Made by a program: the position numbers and the translations under genes. Below, piece by piece: positions 38,720-52,230 of a DNA stretch of 64,000 bases. The first letter of the stretch is position 1, and every line of letters starts with the position of its first letter. The stretch comes from Ficedula albicollis (Eukaryota > Chordata > Aves > Passeriformes > Muscicapidae). The notes under the pieces were generated by a model. It had not been told where the DNA came from. It worked only from the letters and a program-made list of their open reading frames with translations, and did not search any database. The stretch spans positions 40,181,717 to 40,245,716 of the forward strand of contig NC_021677.1 of NCBI RefSeq assembly GCF_000247815.1, written 5' to 3'.

Positions 38720-39420
38720 CTGAATTCAGGTTTCCACCATGAGGTGGACAGCGGAGATGGAGAAAGGACGGAGAAGGCCCGTGTCCCCGGCAGCGTGTGG
38801 CTGACGCCCAGCTCCTGGCCCCGTGCCACGTAGCTGGGCCCCAGCGCCTGGATTGCTTTTCTGGCTGCTTGTCCCCGTCCCCCTTCTCCTGGCGGTGCCG
38901 GGAGGCGGCTCCCTGTCCGTCTGCGGCGCAGGGAGCGCTGGCTGCCGCTCGTTAGAAGAATTCCCCCAAGTCAGACCTATGGTACGAGCCGTGTGAAGCG
39001 GAAGACAATTAGGGGCTTATTAGTGTCCTGGGGAGACGTGTAACTTGTGTTGCTGGGACTTACCAAAACAGCGAGAGTCTTACCGGCAAGCTCCAGCCGA
39101 GAAAAGACTGAGGGATTGTCTCACCTAATTACGGGGAATGGGCCTCTTTGTGTTTGTGATTCGGTACGGTTGTCCGATCGCTTTTCTCTGGCTGCTGGCT
39201 CAGGCCGAGCTGGAAGTGTGCTAATTAGAAGAGAAATGGACGTAGTGATCCTGTCAGCTCTCGTTACCGGCGTGGACAAAGCCGAATATTATTCTGAGGC
39301 AGTGTTTTGTGAGTGTCCCTCTTCCAGCTCTCATTAAGGGCAAGGTTGGTGGACGGAGAGGGGACTTGACCACATGGGTTGGCTAATGGAGCACAGTTAC
39401 CGTTACTGTGCTAATTAACG
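38720..39420. promoter_or_regulatory. CpG-rich block with homeodomain-type sites
   Basis: A GC- and CpG-rich block (38740-38960, with GTGCCGGGAGGCGG and CTGCGGCGCAGGGAGCGC) passes into CpG-containing sequence with TAATTA cores at 39126-39131, 39222-39227 and 39412-39417, plus GACAATTAGGGG and GCTTATTAGTG near 39005-39025. It is isolated in AT-rich DNA and has no good coding frame. A distal CpG island or developmental enhancer is the favoured reading. A promoter of an unannotated non-coding RNA is possible. Confidence 0.45.
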
Positions 39421-41675
39421 GGCTCAGGAGGCAAATGTTTCTCCAACCAGCGGTCCCAGCAGCTGCACCTGGTGCTTCCAGAACCAAACCATCTTACTGG
39501 GCAAGCCAGGCAAACTGTGTGTACAAGCCGAAAGGGGGGTTGTGTATGAGGCATCCATCAGCCATCCAAAAGTGCAGAACCAGTGAAATGGTCATCAGAG
39601 AGATGGAAAGGACATAGTGCTGCAGGAGCAGCAGGTCAAGCTCCAGCAGTCCCTTCTCCCCAGTGTCCCTTCACATAGAGGACAATGTGTCGGCTTCTGC
39701 CTCTGGAAAGTGGGTAGCAATGAGAGAGCTGAGGACCTCCAGGTGCCACCAAGAAAGAAATCTTCTGTGAGCTGTTACGATCATCACAGCTCTCAGAGTG
39801 GCCAGGAAGGACAAAGCTGGAAAGATTGGAGGTGACATGGAGGTGAATCAGACTATCCCTCTGTGTGTTGCTTATGGTCTGAGGTGAAAAGCAAGATGTA
39901 CATGTATATCAGGATGATTGTTTTGCTCCAAAAGGCAGTTAGATAACATTGAAACAATGCACAAAAGTTAATGTAGGTGATGACCAAAGGAGCCGTAGAA
40001 AATGCTAAAACCAAAATGTGTGCTTTTGTGCCATTAGCCTGAAATTACTACAGTGAGAGTGAAGAGAGTGACAGCAGATAGTGACCTGCTACAGAGGGAG
40101 TACAGAGAAACAGAAGGTGAAGCAGGAGCCAGAGTAGGTCTGTAGTGTCACAGCAGCTGAGGTGGCCTCAGCAGAAGGGAAGAATAGTGTGTGCTGAGGA
40201 GGCTCAGTGGAAGTAAGTAGTTTCACTAACTCATCACACAGACTTTCATTTTAATACATAAGTGTTTTATAAACAGAGTAACTTGCACAAGTTAATTGCT
40301 GATTGATGTTTCCAAGGTTATGGGAATGTATTAGTGATTAAGTCTGATTTGGACGTTATGATCATTCTAAAGGTTCTTTGTATCTTTGGGCTAAATGTAG
40401 TAAAACATATAACCATGTCTTAAACCTTTGGATTTGCTTTCTCTCTTTTAACAGTGTACTCACTGCATGCACTCAGGCATGCTTGGGTACTGTTTTCAGA
40501 CATCCTTTGTCAAGGGTTAAAGTTGCAAGAGGTTCCCTCTTTAGTTTCTTGGGTTATTTTTCCCTGGTGGTGAAGCTGTTCCAGCATGAGGGTTTGTGTC
40601 CTTCCAAGTCTCCAGCAACAGTCTCCTGTCATCTTGGATGGAGCTTGAACTCTGACTTGTGCTTGTGCATCCTTATTTTTTCTGTCTCCACTAGCTGTGA
40701 ACCAAATAAGGATCATTTTGCCATAGCAGTGTGTACCCTCTGTCCAAGCCCTGCAGTCCTTCAGAGCTGTAAAAGCCTTTCCCTTTTTACTGGGGTTCAT
40801 TTCCTACTGGCTGCTGTGATGGCTTGAATCTTAGGAGTCTTGATCTTAGGAGCCTGATCTCCAAAGAGGGCTTGAGAAGTATCTTCTCTGCAAAGAGGTT
40901 TATTCTAGAAGGAGGAGATGTATAATCCTCTTACTAAAACCCAGAGAGGAAAGGAGAAAAGCTTTATTGCTCCTGCCTTACCCCAGTGAGCTGGCAGCTT
41001 TTGTGCTGCCTCACAAATAGCAAGAGACAGAGACAAAGGTCTGAACACAAGCACTCTACCTGAGCTGAGGCTCTCTTGTGGATGCTCAGTGAAACCCATG
41101 TCTGCACTGCTTTCTGGTGTCACAGCAGAACAGTTTCTCAACAGGAAAAAAACTGCCTTTTACACTGTGTGGCCACTTCAGTCTTTGTCTGAGGAGGAGT
41201 CACAAATCACTGGCAGAAAACTAAAGGCCATCACACCCAGCTCCATTTTTGTGCTCTGGAAGCTCAGGAGTTGAGTGGCCTCCTTGTGTAAATGTGACAC
41301 TTCTCGTGTCAGGCCTTCCTCAAGAGACTGGGCTTTACTGGCAGACACCAGGAGAAAAGACACACTGCTGGTTTTTCCAATTTATCTCTGTTTCTTTGCC
41401 TAAGAAAGTACTGATGTCCCTGCATGTAACACCTCGATTTGACTGGTCTGCCATATTGCTCCATGGATAACATCATGTCAAATTTCTGACTTCCAAATGC
41501 AAATAAGGATCCACTGAGCATTAAAAAAAGTGTTTGTTTTGTGTCCTTGTGAGGATGGCATTCTGATAAAGAACATCCATCAGACAGATTAGCAGTACTC
41601 AAGAACATTGTGAAGACTGGTGAAAATATGCAGATGGAGAGAAAGGGTGCAACAGCTTCTTGTGGCTTCATGGAG
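39421..41675. other. Non-coding, nothing recognised
   Basis: A 149-codon plus-strand frame (40378-40827) is cysteine- and leucine-rich with no recognised family and an overlapping 96-codon antisense frame. It is treated as chance. No known repeat seen. Confidence 0.5.
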
Positions 41676-41784
41676 ACCTCCTGGCATTCATGTAACACTC
41701 ACTAGCTGTATAGTGCCTGGCCCATGGCTGCACCTCCTGGCATTCATGTACCACTCACTAGCTGTATAGTGCCTGGCCCATGGA
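41676..41784. repeat. Direct duplication, two copies, period 56
   Basis: ACCTCCTGGCATTCATGTA through CCTGGCCCATGG occurs twice. The copies differ at AACACTC versus CCACTC and at the junction. Confidence 0.92.
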
Positions 41785-44059
41785 GTGGTTTTTGGAGGAC
41801 ATCCCTTCAGCAGTTTGAGTTCTCAACTGCACTACTAAAGCCGTTGAATTTGTGCCTCAGCAAGTATCAGAACTCTATTGTGCTATGCATCGGGGAAACA
41901 CATAATTAGGTGAACCTTTCTGTCCTCCTGACAGGTTATAAGAAGGTGAAACAGTAAAAGGATGGGAGAAGAAAAGGAGACATCAGGATGTAAAGAGTCT
42001 TGTTAGAGGTTATCTGGCACAGTTCAAACCTTGTAGCTTCTTAGTCACAGTTGAGTGGCCCTTCCACTTCTTCCCATCTGCTTTGTTGTTTCATTAAATA
42101 GATGTGGGCTTTAAAGTAAAGAAATAAATAAATATGCAAATGCCTAAGCAACCAACAGGCATAAGAAATTTAAATAACAATAAATTATGGTGCAATACCA
42201 GACATTTTAATCTTTTTTTTTTCTTTAATAGACTGGTAAGAACTATTCTGTGAGTATAATTTTTGAGTGACTTTATGCACTGTTAAATATTTGAGAATTT
42301 AAAAATATAATTCTAAAAATTAAGGTTTCTCACAGCACTGTTAACTGCCACAGTGTGCATAGTGTAGACACATATTTAGGAGAAAGCTATGAGCGTTACA
42401 GAGACTCTACAAATAATAAAACCTCTTCACTGATGTAGAACACTTATTCTGACCTTACTTGGCCTTTTACACTCAGGCACAGAGGGTTTGAGTGCTACTT
42501 TGCAGATTTCATGTAATTCCACACTTCCTCTGTCCAAATGTTTGCTGACAAACCAAGGCAGGAAAAATGTAATTTTCCTAATTTTGCCATATTGCTCTGA
42601 TGATCTGTGGGTCTGATCCTGCCTTCACCCAGAACATTATTAAAATAATCACTGCAGCTCTCTAGGGAGCTTAAAACTATTTTCTCTAACAAGAGAGAGA
42701 TCATTTCTCTCACTCACTTTAATAATTTGGAGAAGGAAGAATTTGCTGCAATAGATATTAGTGTACCCCATTTGTGTATGCATCTGGGTAAAGTTTACAG
42801 GGATTTTACTAGCAAGTATCAAAAGAATACTAGCAAGTTTCTTTTTTTTTGGTGGGAGAGAACTGTGGAAATAAAGTGATATGGAAGACTGAAAGAAAAA
42901 TGCAAGTTAGTGAGAATTAGGGGCTTAGAAATAAGAACTTAGAGGACAGGAGACCAAGATAGGAAAAAAAGTACATTTTGAAAGACAGCAAGGCATGGGC
43001 AGGAGATTGGAGCAAATGCAAAGGAGTGAAGGAGGCAGACTGTTAAAAATGCAGCATAAGAAGAAAAATAGTGAAAAAATCAAAACATGAGGGAAGAAAA
43101 TAGGAAGAGCTGGTGGTTTTCAGCAAGAAGGAAGTCAGAGAAAAACATAAGTTTCGTGAGCAGTGGCACCAGGCAAGGAAGTGTGGTTTTTCTTGTGGAT
43201 GTGTCTCTGAAGACTGCATCATGTGTGTATTCTCTGATGCCTTACAGGAGGTATGCTCGCACTTCAGCGAGGGCAGTCACTGCATTCCTTTCTTAGCCAA
43301 TAAATATAATAAAATGTACAGAAATGCACTGCCTATCTGGAAAATGGTCTGAAATTTGCCTACGGGTTCAAAAGTCATTTGGACACCCATGTACACCTGT
43401 GGATTGATGCTAAGATTAGATGATTAATAGCTGAAATTGCAAATGGACAGAGTGAGTGATAGAGAATGGGAAAACATTAGGGAAATGGGGATTTATGTTT
43501 GCTGTTAATGCATTTAATTTGCTTTGCTGCCATTTCCTTCCCTGGTTTTATAATTTCTAAAAAATGAACGAGGATCTGTTTAAAGCCCTCCTCCAAATCA
43601 GGCTGACTTCACTGTATCCACACTGGTTGTTTCTGGGGAGAAAAATCTCTTACAGCAGTTTTGTCTCCAGCACGAGACAAAAGAGATTCCAGGAGCTGCC
43701 CTACCAGCTACACCATCAGAACCTACCTGGGACCTCACTGAAAGCATATGTGGGACAAAGATTCTGCAAAACCCTTTTGGTCTTTCCATGGTTACTCAAA
43801 CACTTTAGCTGTTTTTCTGCTGTGCTACACAGCTAATTCCTATCTCATTGGTTCCTGCTGCGGTTATTCTCACTTGGTGTTTTCTAGGGACCTCCTTGTG
43901 ACTGTATACTGTGGTTTGGACAATACTTGTATTTTTACTGGCATGCCATTTTATTTTCAGCTGTTCTATCTTTCATGTCCTTCCATATTTCACTCTCTTA
44001 ACAAAATTTCCTGATTTTCAGGCAGAAGGTGTCATGTCAAGAGGTGTTAAATAGGACAG
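41785..44059. other. Non-coding, nothing recognised
   Basis: AT-rich with short frames (90 codons or fewer). A small ACTAGCAAGT echo occurs near 42808 and 42830. Confidence 0.55.
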
Positions 44060-44520
44060 AGCTGACTGCTGATCTCTGGGAGGGAGATCTCTCCCTCTGA
44101 CACAATACCTTTTAATGCATCATTATCCTTTATTTGTGGGTCTCCAGCCAATTTTTCATTACATCTAGTGGTGTAGCCAAACCCATTTGCATTAATTTTG
44201 AGTAGGATTTATGTATCAAATCTTTACTAAAATCCAAATGTATCAAATCCATTGTGTTCCCATCATCCACTAATTTTGTAATTCTATTTTAAAAAGCAAT
44301 CAGGTCTCTCCAGCACAATTTGTTCTTTACAAATCCCTAGTACAAATACTTGTTTTCTTATCTCTGGGTGGTTAGCGATTTTCCCCCATTTTTAAAAAAT
44401 TCTGTTATTTTACTGGCTATAGATATTCCTGGGAGCTCCAAATTTGCTTTTTTGTTGTTGTTTTAATGATCAATAGCACAATTTCTTTTCCCTAGTCAGC
44501 CTCCTAGTTTTTGTAACATA
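44060..44520 (-). mobile_element. CR1/L3-like LINE reverse-transcriptase relic
   Basis: Read on the minus strand, the block gives a degraded reverse-transcriptase core. It includes a run resembling the LDFSKAFD motif of CR1/L3 LINEs (here about IHLDFSKDLIH, near 44205-44250), preceded by sequence like the conserved GFVKN...TNL segment (44300-44345) and the RPISL-type region. On the plus strand it reads as the familiar antisense pattern TTTACTAAAATCCAAATGTA and CTTTACAAATCCCTAGTAC. Stops abound, so it is an ancient fragment. Edges are approximate. Confidence 0.65.
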
Positions 44521-46480
44521 ACAAAACTATTGTCTGTGACAAAAAAGTAACATTTGTCATTTTCCTTGCAGCAAGTGGATAGATGTCTCTTTTGTCCTGA
44601 AAACTTGAGTGTACAGGCAGGGTGTTACAGAGCTGATGAGCCAAATGTGCTGTCAGTGAAACAATCATGGAAATCATTGACTTCTTAAGTGAATCCAGTT
44701 CGCTTTTTGCCTGGCAATATCCATTCTGGTCAATTGTTATTGCCTACTGAGTAACTATCAGGAGGGCATTTGTACATATTTTTATTATAATGTTCATAAA
44801 AGTCTTAAACTAAGATTAAATAGAAATAGCAGGCAAATAAGCTACATCCATATTTGTATACATATGTAAACTATAAAGTATTATTGAGAGAAGCTAACAA
44901 AAAGAACACCATATTATCAGAACAGTAAATTAATTTTGTCTGTGTGCTGGATTGAAGACTGGTCATCAAAATAATGCCGAAATAGTCAGCCCCTATAAAT
45001 TTTGAGAAGCTGTCCTAGCACACTGGTTATAAATCCCAGCTTGGAGCTATACCAAGTGAACAGTCTGTACTTTCAAGGGCTAAGTATCTGATGTCTTCTC
45101 ATGTCTAGCACTTATACAACTTCAAAATACCTTCAGCTGGGAGAAGGTATGGATAGATACTCAGAATCAGCTGTCCCTGTACTTCTTTTCTCAGAGTCAC
45201 TTCTCCAGATCTGCAGGAGGTACTGTCAGTGCCCTAGAAGTCACGGGCAAGTCTTTTGCTGCTTGCTGCCTGACCTGTGCTGTTGGACTGCAGTTCATCC
45301 AATACCCCCATGCTAGTCCCACATTTGCCAAAGTGACCTCTTCACTCTGGACTTTTGGTCCTTACTTGGAAGTACAGAGAGATGGATTCTAGGAAGGAGG
45401 AACTCATTGGTCTCTTACTCTTTTCAAGGCGACCAACAGCTGTGGGGCACTCCAGGAGACTGATACTCTCAGTGACCTCCTGATCTAAAAAGAGAAAGGT
45501 TTCCTTCTCTTTCATCTTTGTGGTTCTCACTGCCTTGCAGCATCTTCCAACAAATTAGATATAAGATCCCCCTTGGGACTCTTCAGTTTAATTCAAACAA
45601 GTTTGCAACAGATCAGCACCGCTGTGCATGAACATAGTGTCACATAAGCTAAATGTTCAAAAATATTCTTTATTTTCTACAGCATGGAAACTGACAGCTT
45701 TTGGTTCTCTCACTTCAAAATGTTAAAATGCAATTTGTTTTTATTTGGGTCAGTCAAATGTCTTGAAAAATTCCAACATTTAATGGAAAATTTAATATAA
45801 AATTTCTACAGAAATAATGGGAACAATACTAGCACAAAGATCAGGCATTCAACATTTATTCATCAGCAAAATAAAAATACATTTGGGCTAATGATAAATT
45901 TCATCATTTATATGCCTTTTGCTAACCTAAAATGAGATACATGTTCTTATTTTTTTGCAAACAAGGTAATTACAGTAACCCTCTTACTCCTGAGCAAGGC
46001 AATCTATCAGGCATCTTCTCTTCTGAAACCCAGATATTGATATAGTTACTTAACAGCTCTTTAAGGTGAAAGATGTTTGAAATTATATAAAAAGTCTGTG
46101 CACCTGTGTACACTTTTCTGCTAACTGGCTTCTCAGGCATATGAAGTATGTGGACCAAAAATTTGTGCATCATGTACTGCATTTTGGTTGGAACTGTAAA
46201 ACTTTGATCCTGAAGTCTCATTTAAGCTTAAAATACAAGCTGGTTTTCTGGTGATTGGGAGCTATATCAATTACATAGGCAGTACCAGAAAAATAACTTC
46301 CTTGGAACTTCAGAACTGGAGGTCGATCTGCTTGGTATAAACATAGGCTATGGATATTTGTTAGTTTTTGATGCTGTTTAGCAGGATCTTGACTTAAAAT
46401 TCAGCATTCTAATTGCTTTGGGAGGGTTGTCATTCAGCCTTGCAGAGTAGGTGCCACTTATGCAGATGTGCAAACACGGG
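44521..46480. other. Non-coding, nothing recognised
   Basis: AT-rich with short unrecognised frames only. Confidence 0.5.
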
Positions 46481-46590
46481 CATATACACAGTAGTTATGA
46501 CATGGATTTTAAAGCAACATTGCATCAAACTTCTACATATACATAGTAGTTATGACGTGGATTTTAAAGCAACATTGCATCAAACTTCTG
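46481..46590. repeat. Direct duplication, two copies, period 55
   Basis: The unit CATATACACAGTAGTTATGA through CATCAAACTTCT is repeated immediately. The copies differ at CACAG/CATAG and GACATGG/GACGTGG. Confidence 0.93.
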
Positions 46591-46611
46591 TTGTTGGCAT
46601 CATAATTTTGA

Positions 46612-46908
46612 GCTACTTCACACAGGCTCTGTGTATGTGAAAAAAAAATGTTTCTGGAGCCAGACTCAATAGAAAGAGCTTATTTTTGGTGGCCACTTCC
46701 TCCATATGTTACAGAAGAAATTCTTAGGTATGAAAAAAAGCTGGAAATATTTCGGAAGAATCGGCTAAGAAGATCTGCCTCCAGCCATTCCTACTCCTCA
46801 AGTTCAGAGCAGTCCTCTCAGCCTGTTGTACTGTCTCACACTGCAGAGGTACCCAAATTAAATAGAGACACTGAAGAATCAGCAGGTCTCTCTTTTAGAA
46901 GTCACTGA
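46612..46908 (+). other. Unidentified serine-rich reading frame
   Basis: The frame is open from 46612, with its first ATG at 46648 after an A-rich stretch, and ends in TGA at 46908 (86 residues from the ATG). The peptide has an aromatic/proline segment FWWPLPPYV (residues 13-21), a charged helix-like stretch TEEILRYEKKLEIFRKNRLRR (residues 22-42) and a serine-rich tail (residues 43-57). This looks less like random translation than other frames here. An AG that could serve as a splice acceptor (CTTCACACAG) ends at 46625. No homologue is recognised. It may be a terminal exon, a processed pseudogene piece or chance. Confidence 0.2.
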
Positions 46909-47946
46909 TTACAGATGGTAGTGTGGACAGATTCAGACACAGCCTCAGCTGCAAATGCAGTTATGAGGTAGTCCTTTGAGGCTGGACACGTGATGTTAGT
47001 CCTGTACTACTGCTTGTATTTGCCAGATTGGAGAAGAACAGATGTAGTCAAGAAAATCTCAGTGTTTTACATCTAATGCTCTTCCTCCCTGAAATGGCCT
47101 GAGCTATGTCCAAAGAGGAAAGCAACAGAAAGGCTATCAAGGAACAAGCTGTGTCACCATCTGAGCACAGTTCTCATCCAGTGACACTAATGACTGCTTC
47201 AGCATCTTGTGCTGGCCCAGGTGTCAGCAACGGCATCCTTGCCACTGCTCAGGTAATCATCTTTCAAAACACTCCAACCTGCTGAAAGTCCAGATTGCTT
47301 TCCAGAATGGTAGTCTTGCCTCTCTCTCTTGCTGAGACCTCCTTCTTTTTTTTGGATTCCCAAGAATAAGACAAGATCAAAGCCAAAACTTCTGAGATAA
47401 AAAGTAGATTAAATTCTAACAGGTTACCGTGTCATTGATCACAGCAATAGTTTCCATTCTGCTAACTTACCTGGGAAGCTTATGTCTAGTTTGTGTAGGG
47501 ATTACTTGCACTTTTACTACTGTAAAACAAACTACTGGTATTACACACTTTTCCAGTTTTTTTTTTTTTTCTCCATCATCCACAGACTTATTACAGAAAG
47601 GAGTTTGCCTAAATTTAATGGAATTCTGGATGTACAAGTGACCTGTATTGAAATACCAATAGCTTGTTATATACCAATAACTAGTTTCCCTGGCTGAAAT
47701 GACATCAGCCTAAGTCACAATATACTGTTGTAGGATGGATTTCTCTGAGGAAACACCTCTCAAATCCTATGCTGTCCTGATTCTTACATCAGTATGACAA
47801 TCCTAGTCTACTTACCACTCCCTCAAAGATCATATATGTTACTGCTTACCCAGTGCTTTAGAGCTATGTAAAAAACTAGAACTAACCCCCGAAAACTGGA
47901 CTCAGCAATTTCCTTGTTGACAGAAGGAGCTCCTGACTCAACTGTC
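46909..47946. other. Non-coding, nothing recognised
   Basis: Contains a T14 tract near 47557-47570 and short frames only. Confidence 0.5.
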
Positions 47947-48080
47947 CTAGAATCATGAATGTTGGAAAAGACCTCTAAGATTGAATCCAACCATTAAGGT
48001 AACTCTGACACGTCTACCACCATATCCCTACGCACCACATCTGCATGCTTTTGGAACACTTTCAGGGATGGTGCATGGAA
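47947..48080 (-). mobile_element. CR1 LINE, 3' end fragment, antisense
   Basis: The plus strand reads as the reverse complement of the avian CR1 tail: AGAATCATGAATGTTGGAAA, AGACCTCTAAGAT, GAATCCAACC, then a block like CCCTACGCACCACATCTGCA and a CAGGGATGGTGC segment. All of these occur in the known order. Only about 135 bases remain. Confidence 0.85.
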
Positions 48081-49415
48081 CTTCTGGCTTTGAGATATTT
48101 CTTGGGAGTTCAGGCAAGTATTCAGTATCAAAAAGGAAGTTTTGTTAAAGCTTAGACCTCAGAAGAATCACAGACCCTATAAAACATTCCTTCTTCTGAA
48201 AGGAACTCAGCATGACAGTGTGGCGTTTGGTGGGTGAGGCTTTCTACAGCAGGAGAGCTCTAAAGGTTCAGTGAGTTAAAACATGTAGAATGCACTTTTC
48301 CTATCTGGAGCTATCTCAGACATCCTGTTAAAGAGGCAACCACTTAATCTACCTCCATCCTAGCACTCCATATGTAAGCTGATGATAACATTATACAAGC
48401 TCACAGAAAATGTATATGGTTAAATGTATCCCTGTTTTTGAGATTCTTTCATCACTGTTAATGAAATCTGTCTCAACACAGAAAAGAGGAAGAAATTCAT
48501 GAGGAGGTAACCCAGTGCTATGCCTAATGCTTAATATTATTGCACCAATGTACAGTCTTTGTATTTACACCACAAGGCAACAGCCTTGTAATAGTCAAGA
48601 TGAGAAATGGTCAAGGTTTAGCCAATTTCAACAATGGATTTAGAGAGAAAAAGAGGAAACTACCTGTCTGGGCTCTTCCAAATAACTCCTCTCCCAGGTT
48701 CTAAGTGATAAATGCCACTATAAAAGTTGTTGGGGTGTTCTCCTCTCAAATGCAACTTAAATTATGGACACCTTCTCCTGAAAGAGACAGATACGGGAAA
48801 GGTTCTAAGCAAGTGAGCAAAATTTATTTGTCACATGGGTCCATTTGGCCTCTGTACCATGAATCATCACCCAGTCCGTGTGTGTTTAGGGTAGAAAGAA
48901 GGAACAACAAACGGGAGAAGGGTATTAAATAATGATTTCCACAGAGACCAGTCAGCTTTACCCAACTCCATGAAATTTAAACAAGAGAGCTTGAAAATGA
49001 AACATCATTTCAAAGGGATAAAGGGCAGTGTACAAGTTAGCAGTGGAATGTAACAACAGAATATCAAAGCAAGTTGTTTAGTCAGGTCTCTAAAAGCCAC
49101 TGTCAGCAATATGCAGATGAGACTCCTATATTTTTCATCCTTGCTGATCACACCAAGAATGTGAGGATGGCACAGCACTTTCAGAGAAGCCAGAGGGAGA
49201 AGTAAGGCCTAAATAAGGCAGAGGAATGATGTCAATGTGTGAAGGGAAGTGTCTGAGCAGGCTTCAGTTGCAATGCAGCTTCCTCTGGCTGAAGAGCCCC
49301 AGTGGTAAGGTCAAACTGTGGTTTATGATGTTTTTTTAGATTCTTCACCAGACTCTTCACAGAAGAGTTGTCTGCAATTTTGCCAGGAGATCCCATTCCT
49401 TCGATGTCTGTTATT
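48081..49415. other. Non-coding, nothing recognised
   Basis: No known repeat or credible frame. Confidence 0.5.
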
Positions 49416-49532
49416 CAAGCCTTCATTGCCCATGAAATATACCTTGAAAATACCTTGGTATGAATGAAGCCTGTGTCCAAGCCTTCATTGCCCATAGCAG
49501 TGAAAATACCTTGGTATGAATGAAGCCTGTGT
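49416..49532. repeat. Direct duplication, two copies, period about 62
   Basis: CAAGCCTTCATTGCCCAT through TGAATGAAGCCTGTGTC occurs twice. The copies differ in a short central segment (GAAATATACCTTGAAAA versus AGCAGTGAAAA). Confidence 0.9.
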
Positions 49533-50289
49533 CTGCCTGGACAGTCCAGCTATTACTGTGGCCTGTAGTCATTCTGCTCACCAGCATGGCTTACTCCTCA
49601 TTCCTCCTCTCAGCCACTTTCTGTATTGGCTTACCACTGAATCCTGATCCAAGCTTACTAACCAGGCACTACATCCATGATGTCTGGGGCAAGACTTCCT
49701 GAAGATGAAATGGAGTCTAAGAGTGGTGAGCCTGCCCACAGAAACAAGAAGCCATTGCAAACAACTTTGTGACCTTTCAAGTACATTTCTCCAGCCACAT
49801 CCTGTCTGACATAATTAGACAGCAGCCTTTTAAAAAGGCATCCTCTGTCTCTCTCCTCAGCATTGCCAGGAAGATCCCAGATCTGTGAGCTGCCAGTTCC
49901 CCAGGAGGAGTAGCCATAAGGCCAGACCTCTGGCAGTCTTCTTCACGTAACCTGCTTTGTGCTTGTTGAAAATGGTGCAGATGGTTTTGTGGTTAAAGCT
50001 CATGGTGTCGGGCTTGAAAAGATGGATCTGGCTTAGATTTCCAGTGCAACCTTGGTTGTGTCATTTAGCCTCTCTCTGCAGGGATTCCACCAGTTCTACA
50101 AAGGTGAGATAAGGATACATTTGTAAATCCAGAGGACATGCCTGAATTCTCCATTGAAGGAGATCAATAGGATGTTAGATAAACATCTCTCTTGCTGCCC
50201 TGTGATTTGCATGCAGTAAAGAGCAACTAAGAAAAGTCTTACTGAAAAAAGATTCCCTTTTTCCAATCAGTAGTTGTATGATGCAAACT
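49533..50289. other. Non-coding, nothing recognised
   Basis: No recognised family; short frames only. Confidence 0.5.
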
Positions 50290-51620
<1,331 letters not shown>

Positions 51621-51779
51621 AAGAAAGTCCCCATCCATCCTCCAGAGCTCTGTTTGGCGAAGGGGAGCCATTCCCTGCCGAGGCCAGGGAAGGAGCAGGG
51701 CTCCTGCCAACTTTTGGATGTCACTGGAGCACAGGACGCAAACTGCTCTCCGCTGGGCAGGGGCTGGATCCTGCACCCT
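51621..51779. other. Non-coding, nothing recognised
   Basis: Moderately GC-rich transition between two candidate regulatory blocks. Confidence 0.4.
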
Positions 51780-52230
51780 GCCCACTAAGCCCCAGTGAGC
51801 ACCCGCTTTATCTAGAGGCAGACAGAGCACGGTATCCTTCTGAGCTGCAGAGGAGAGCTGGGGAAAATGCAATTTCGCCATAAAAGTATTGTGCTCAATA
51901 TTAAAGTGAAAGGTTTTGATTATGCCTAGAAAGTCCTTTTTTTTTTTGTATGTAGCCAGATTATCACCCAGCGTGCTGGATTTACACTGCATTAGTGATT
52001 GTCAAGATTAGAGCAGAATCCCCAGATAACAAACAGGAACACAAGACGTCAATTTATGACATAATAGCAATAGTAATGCAAAAATAATCATAGTTGAAAG
52101 AAGAATGAAGTGGAGGGCAAGTTGAATATCTTGGCTCTGAAGAAAGAAGCTTCTTGCATTGAAGTGGCTTTGATTAAAAATCCCTATTATGTCCGCAAGT
52201 ATAATTTTATACTTCCTTTTCCTGACAGAG
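51780..52230. promoter_or_regulatory. Candidate conserved non-coding block
   Basis: Complex sequence with CGCTTTATCTAG, TTTTGATTATGCC, CCAGATTATCACCC, GCATTAGTGATTG, CCCAGATAACAAAC, a CRE-like GACGTCAATTTATGAC stretch and AATGCAAAAATAATC. GATA, homeodomain and CRE-like words cluster without any repeat signature. Function and conservation are untested. Confidence 0.33.

Noticed and set aside
40378..40827. 149-codon plus-strand frame
   Set aside because: Cysteine- and leucine-rich translation of T-rich DNA with an overlapping antisense frame, no recognisable domain, and no promoter or splice context.
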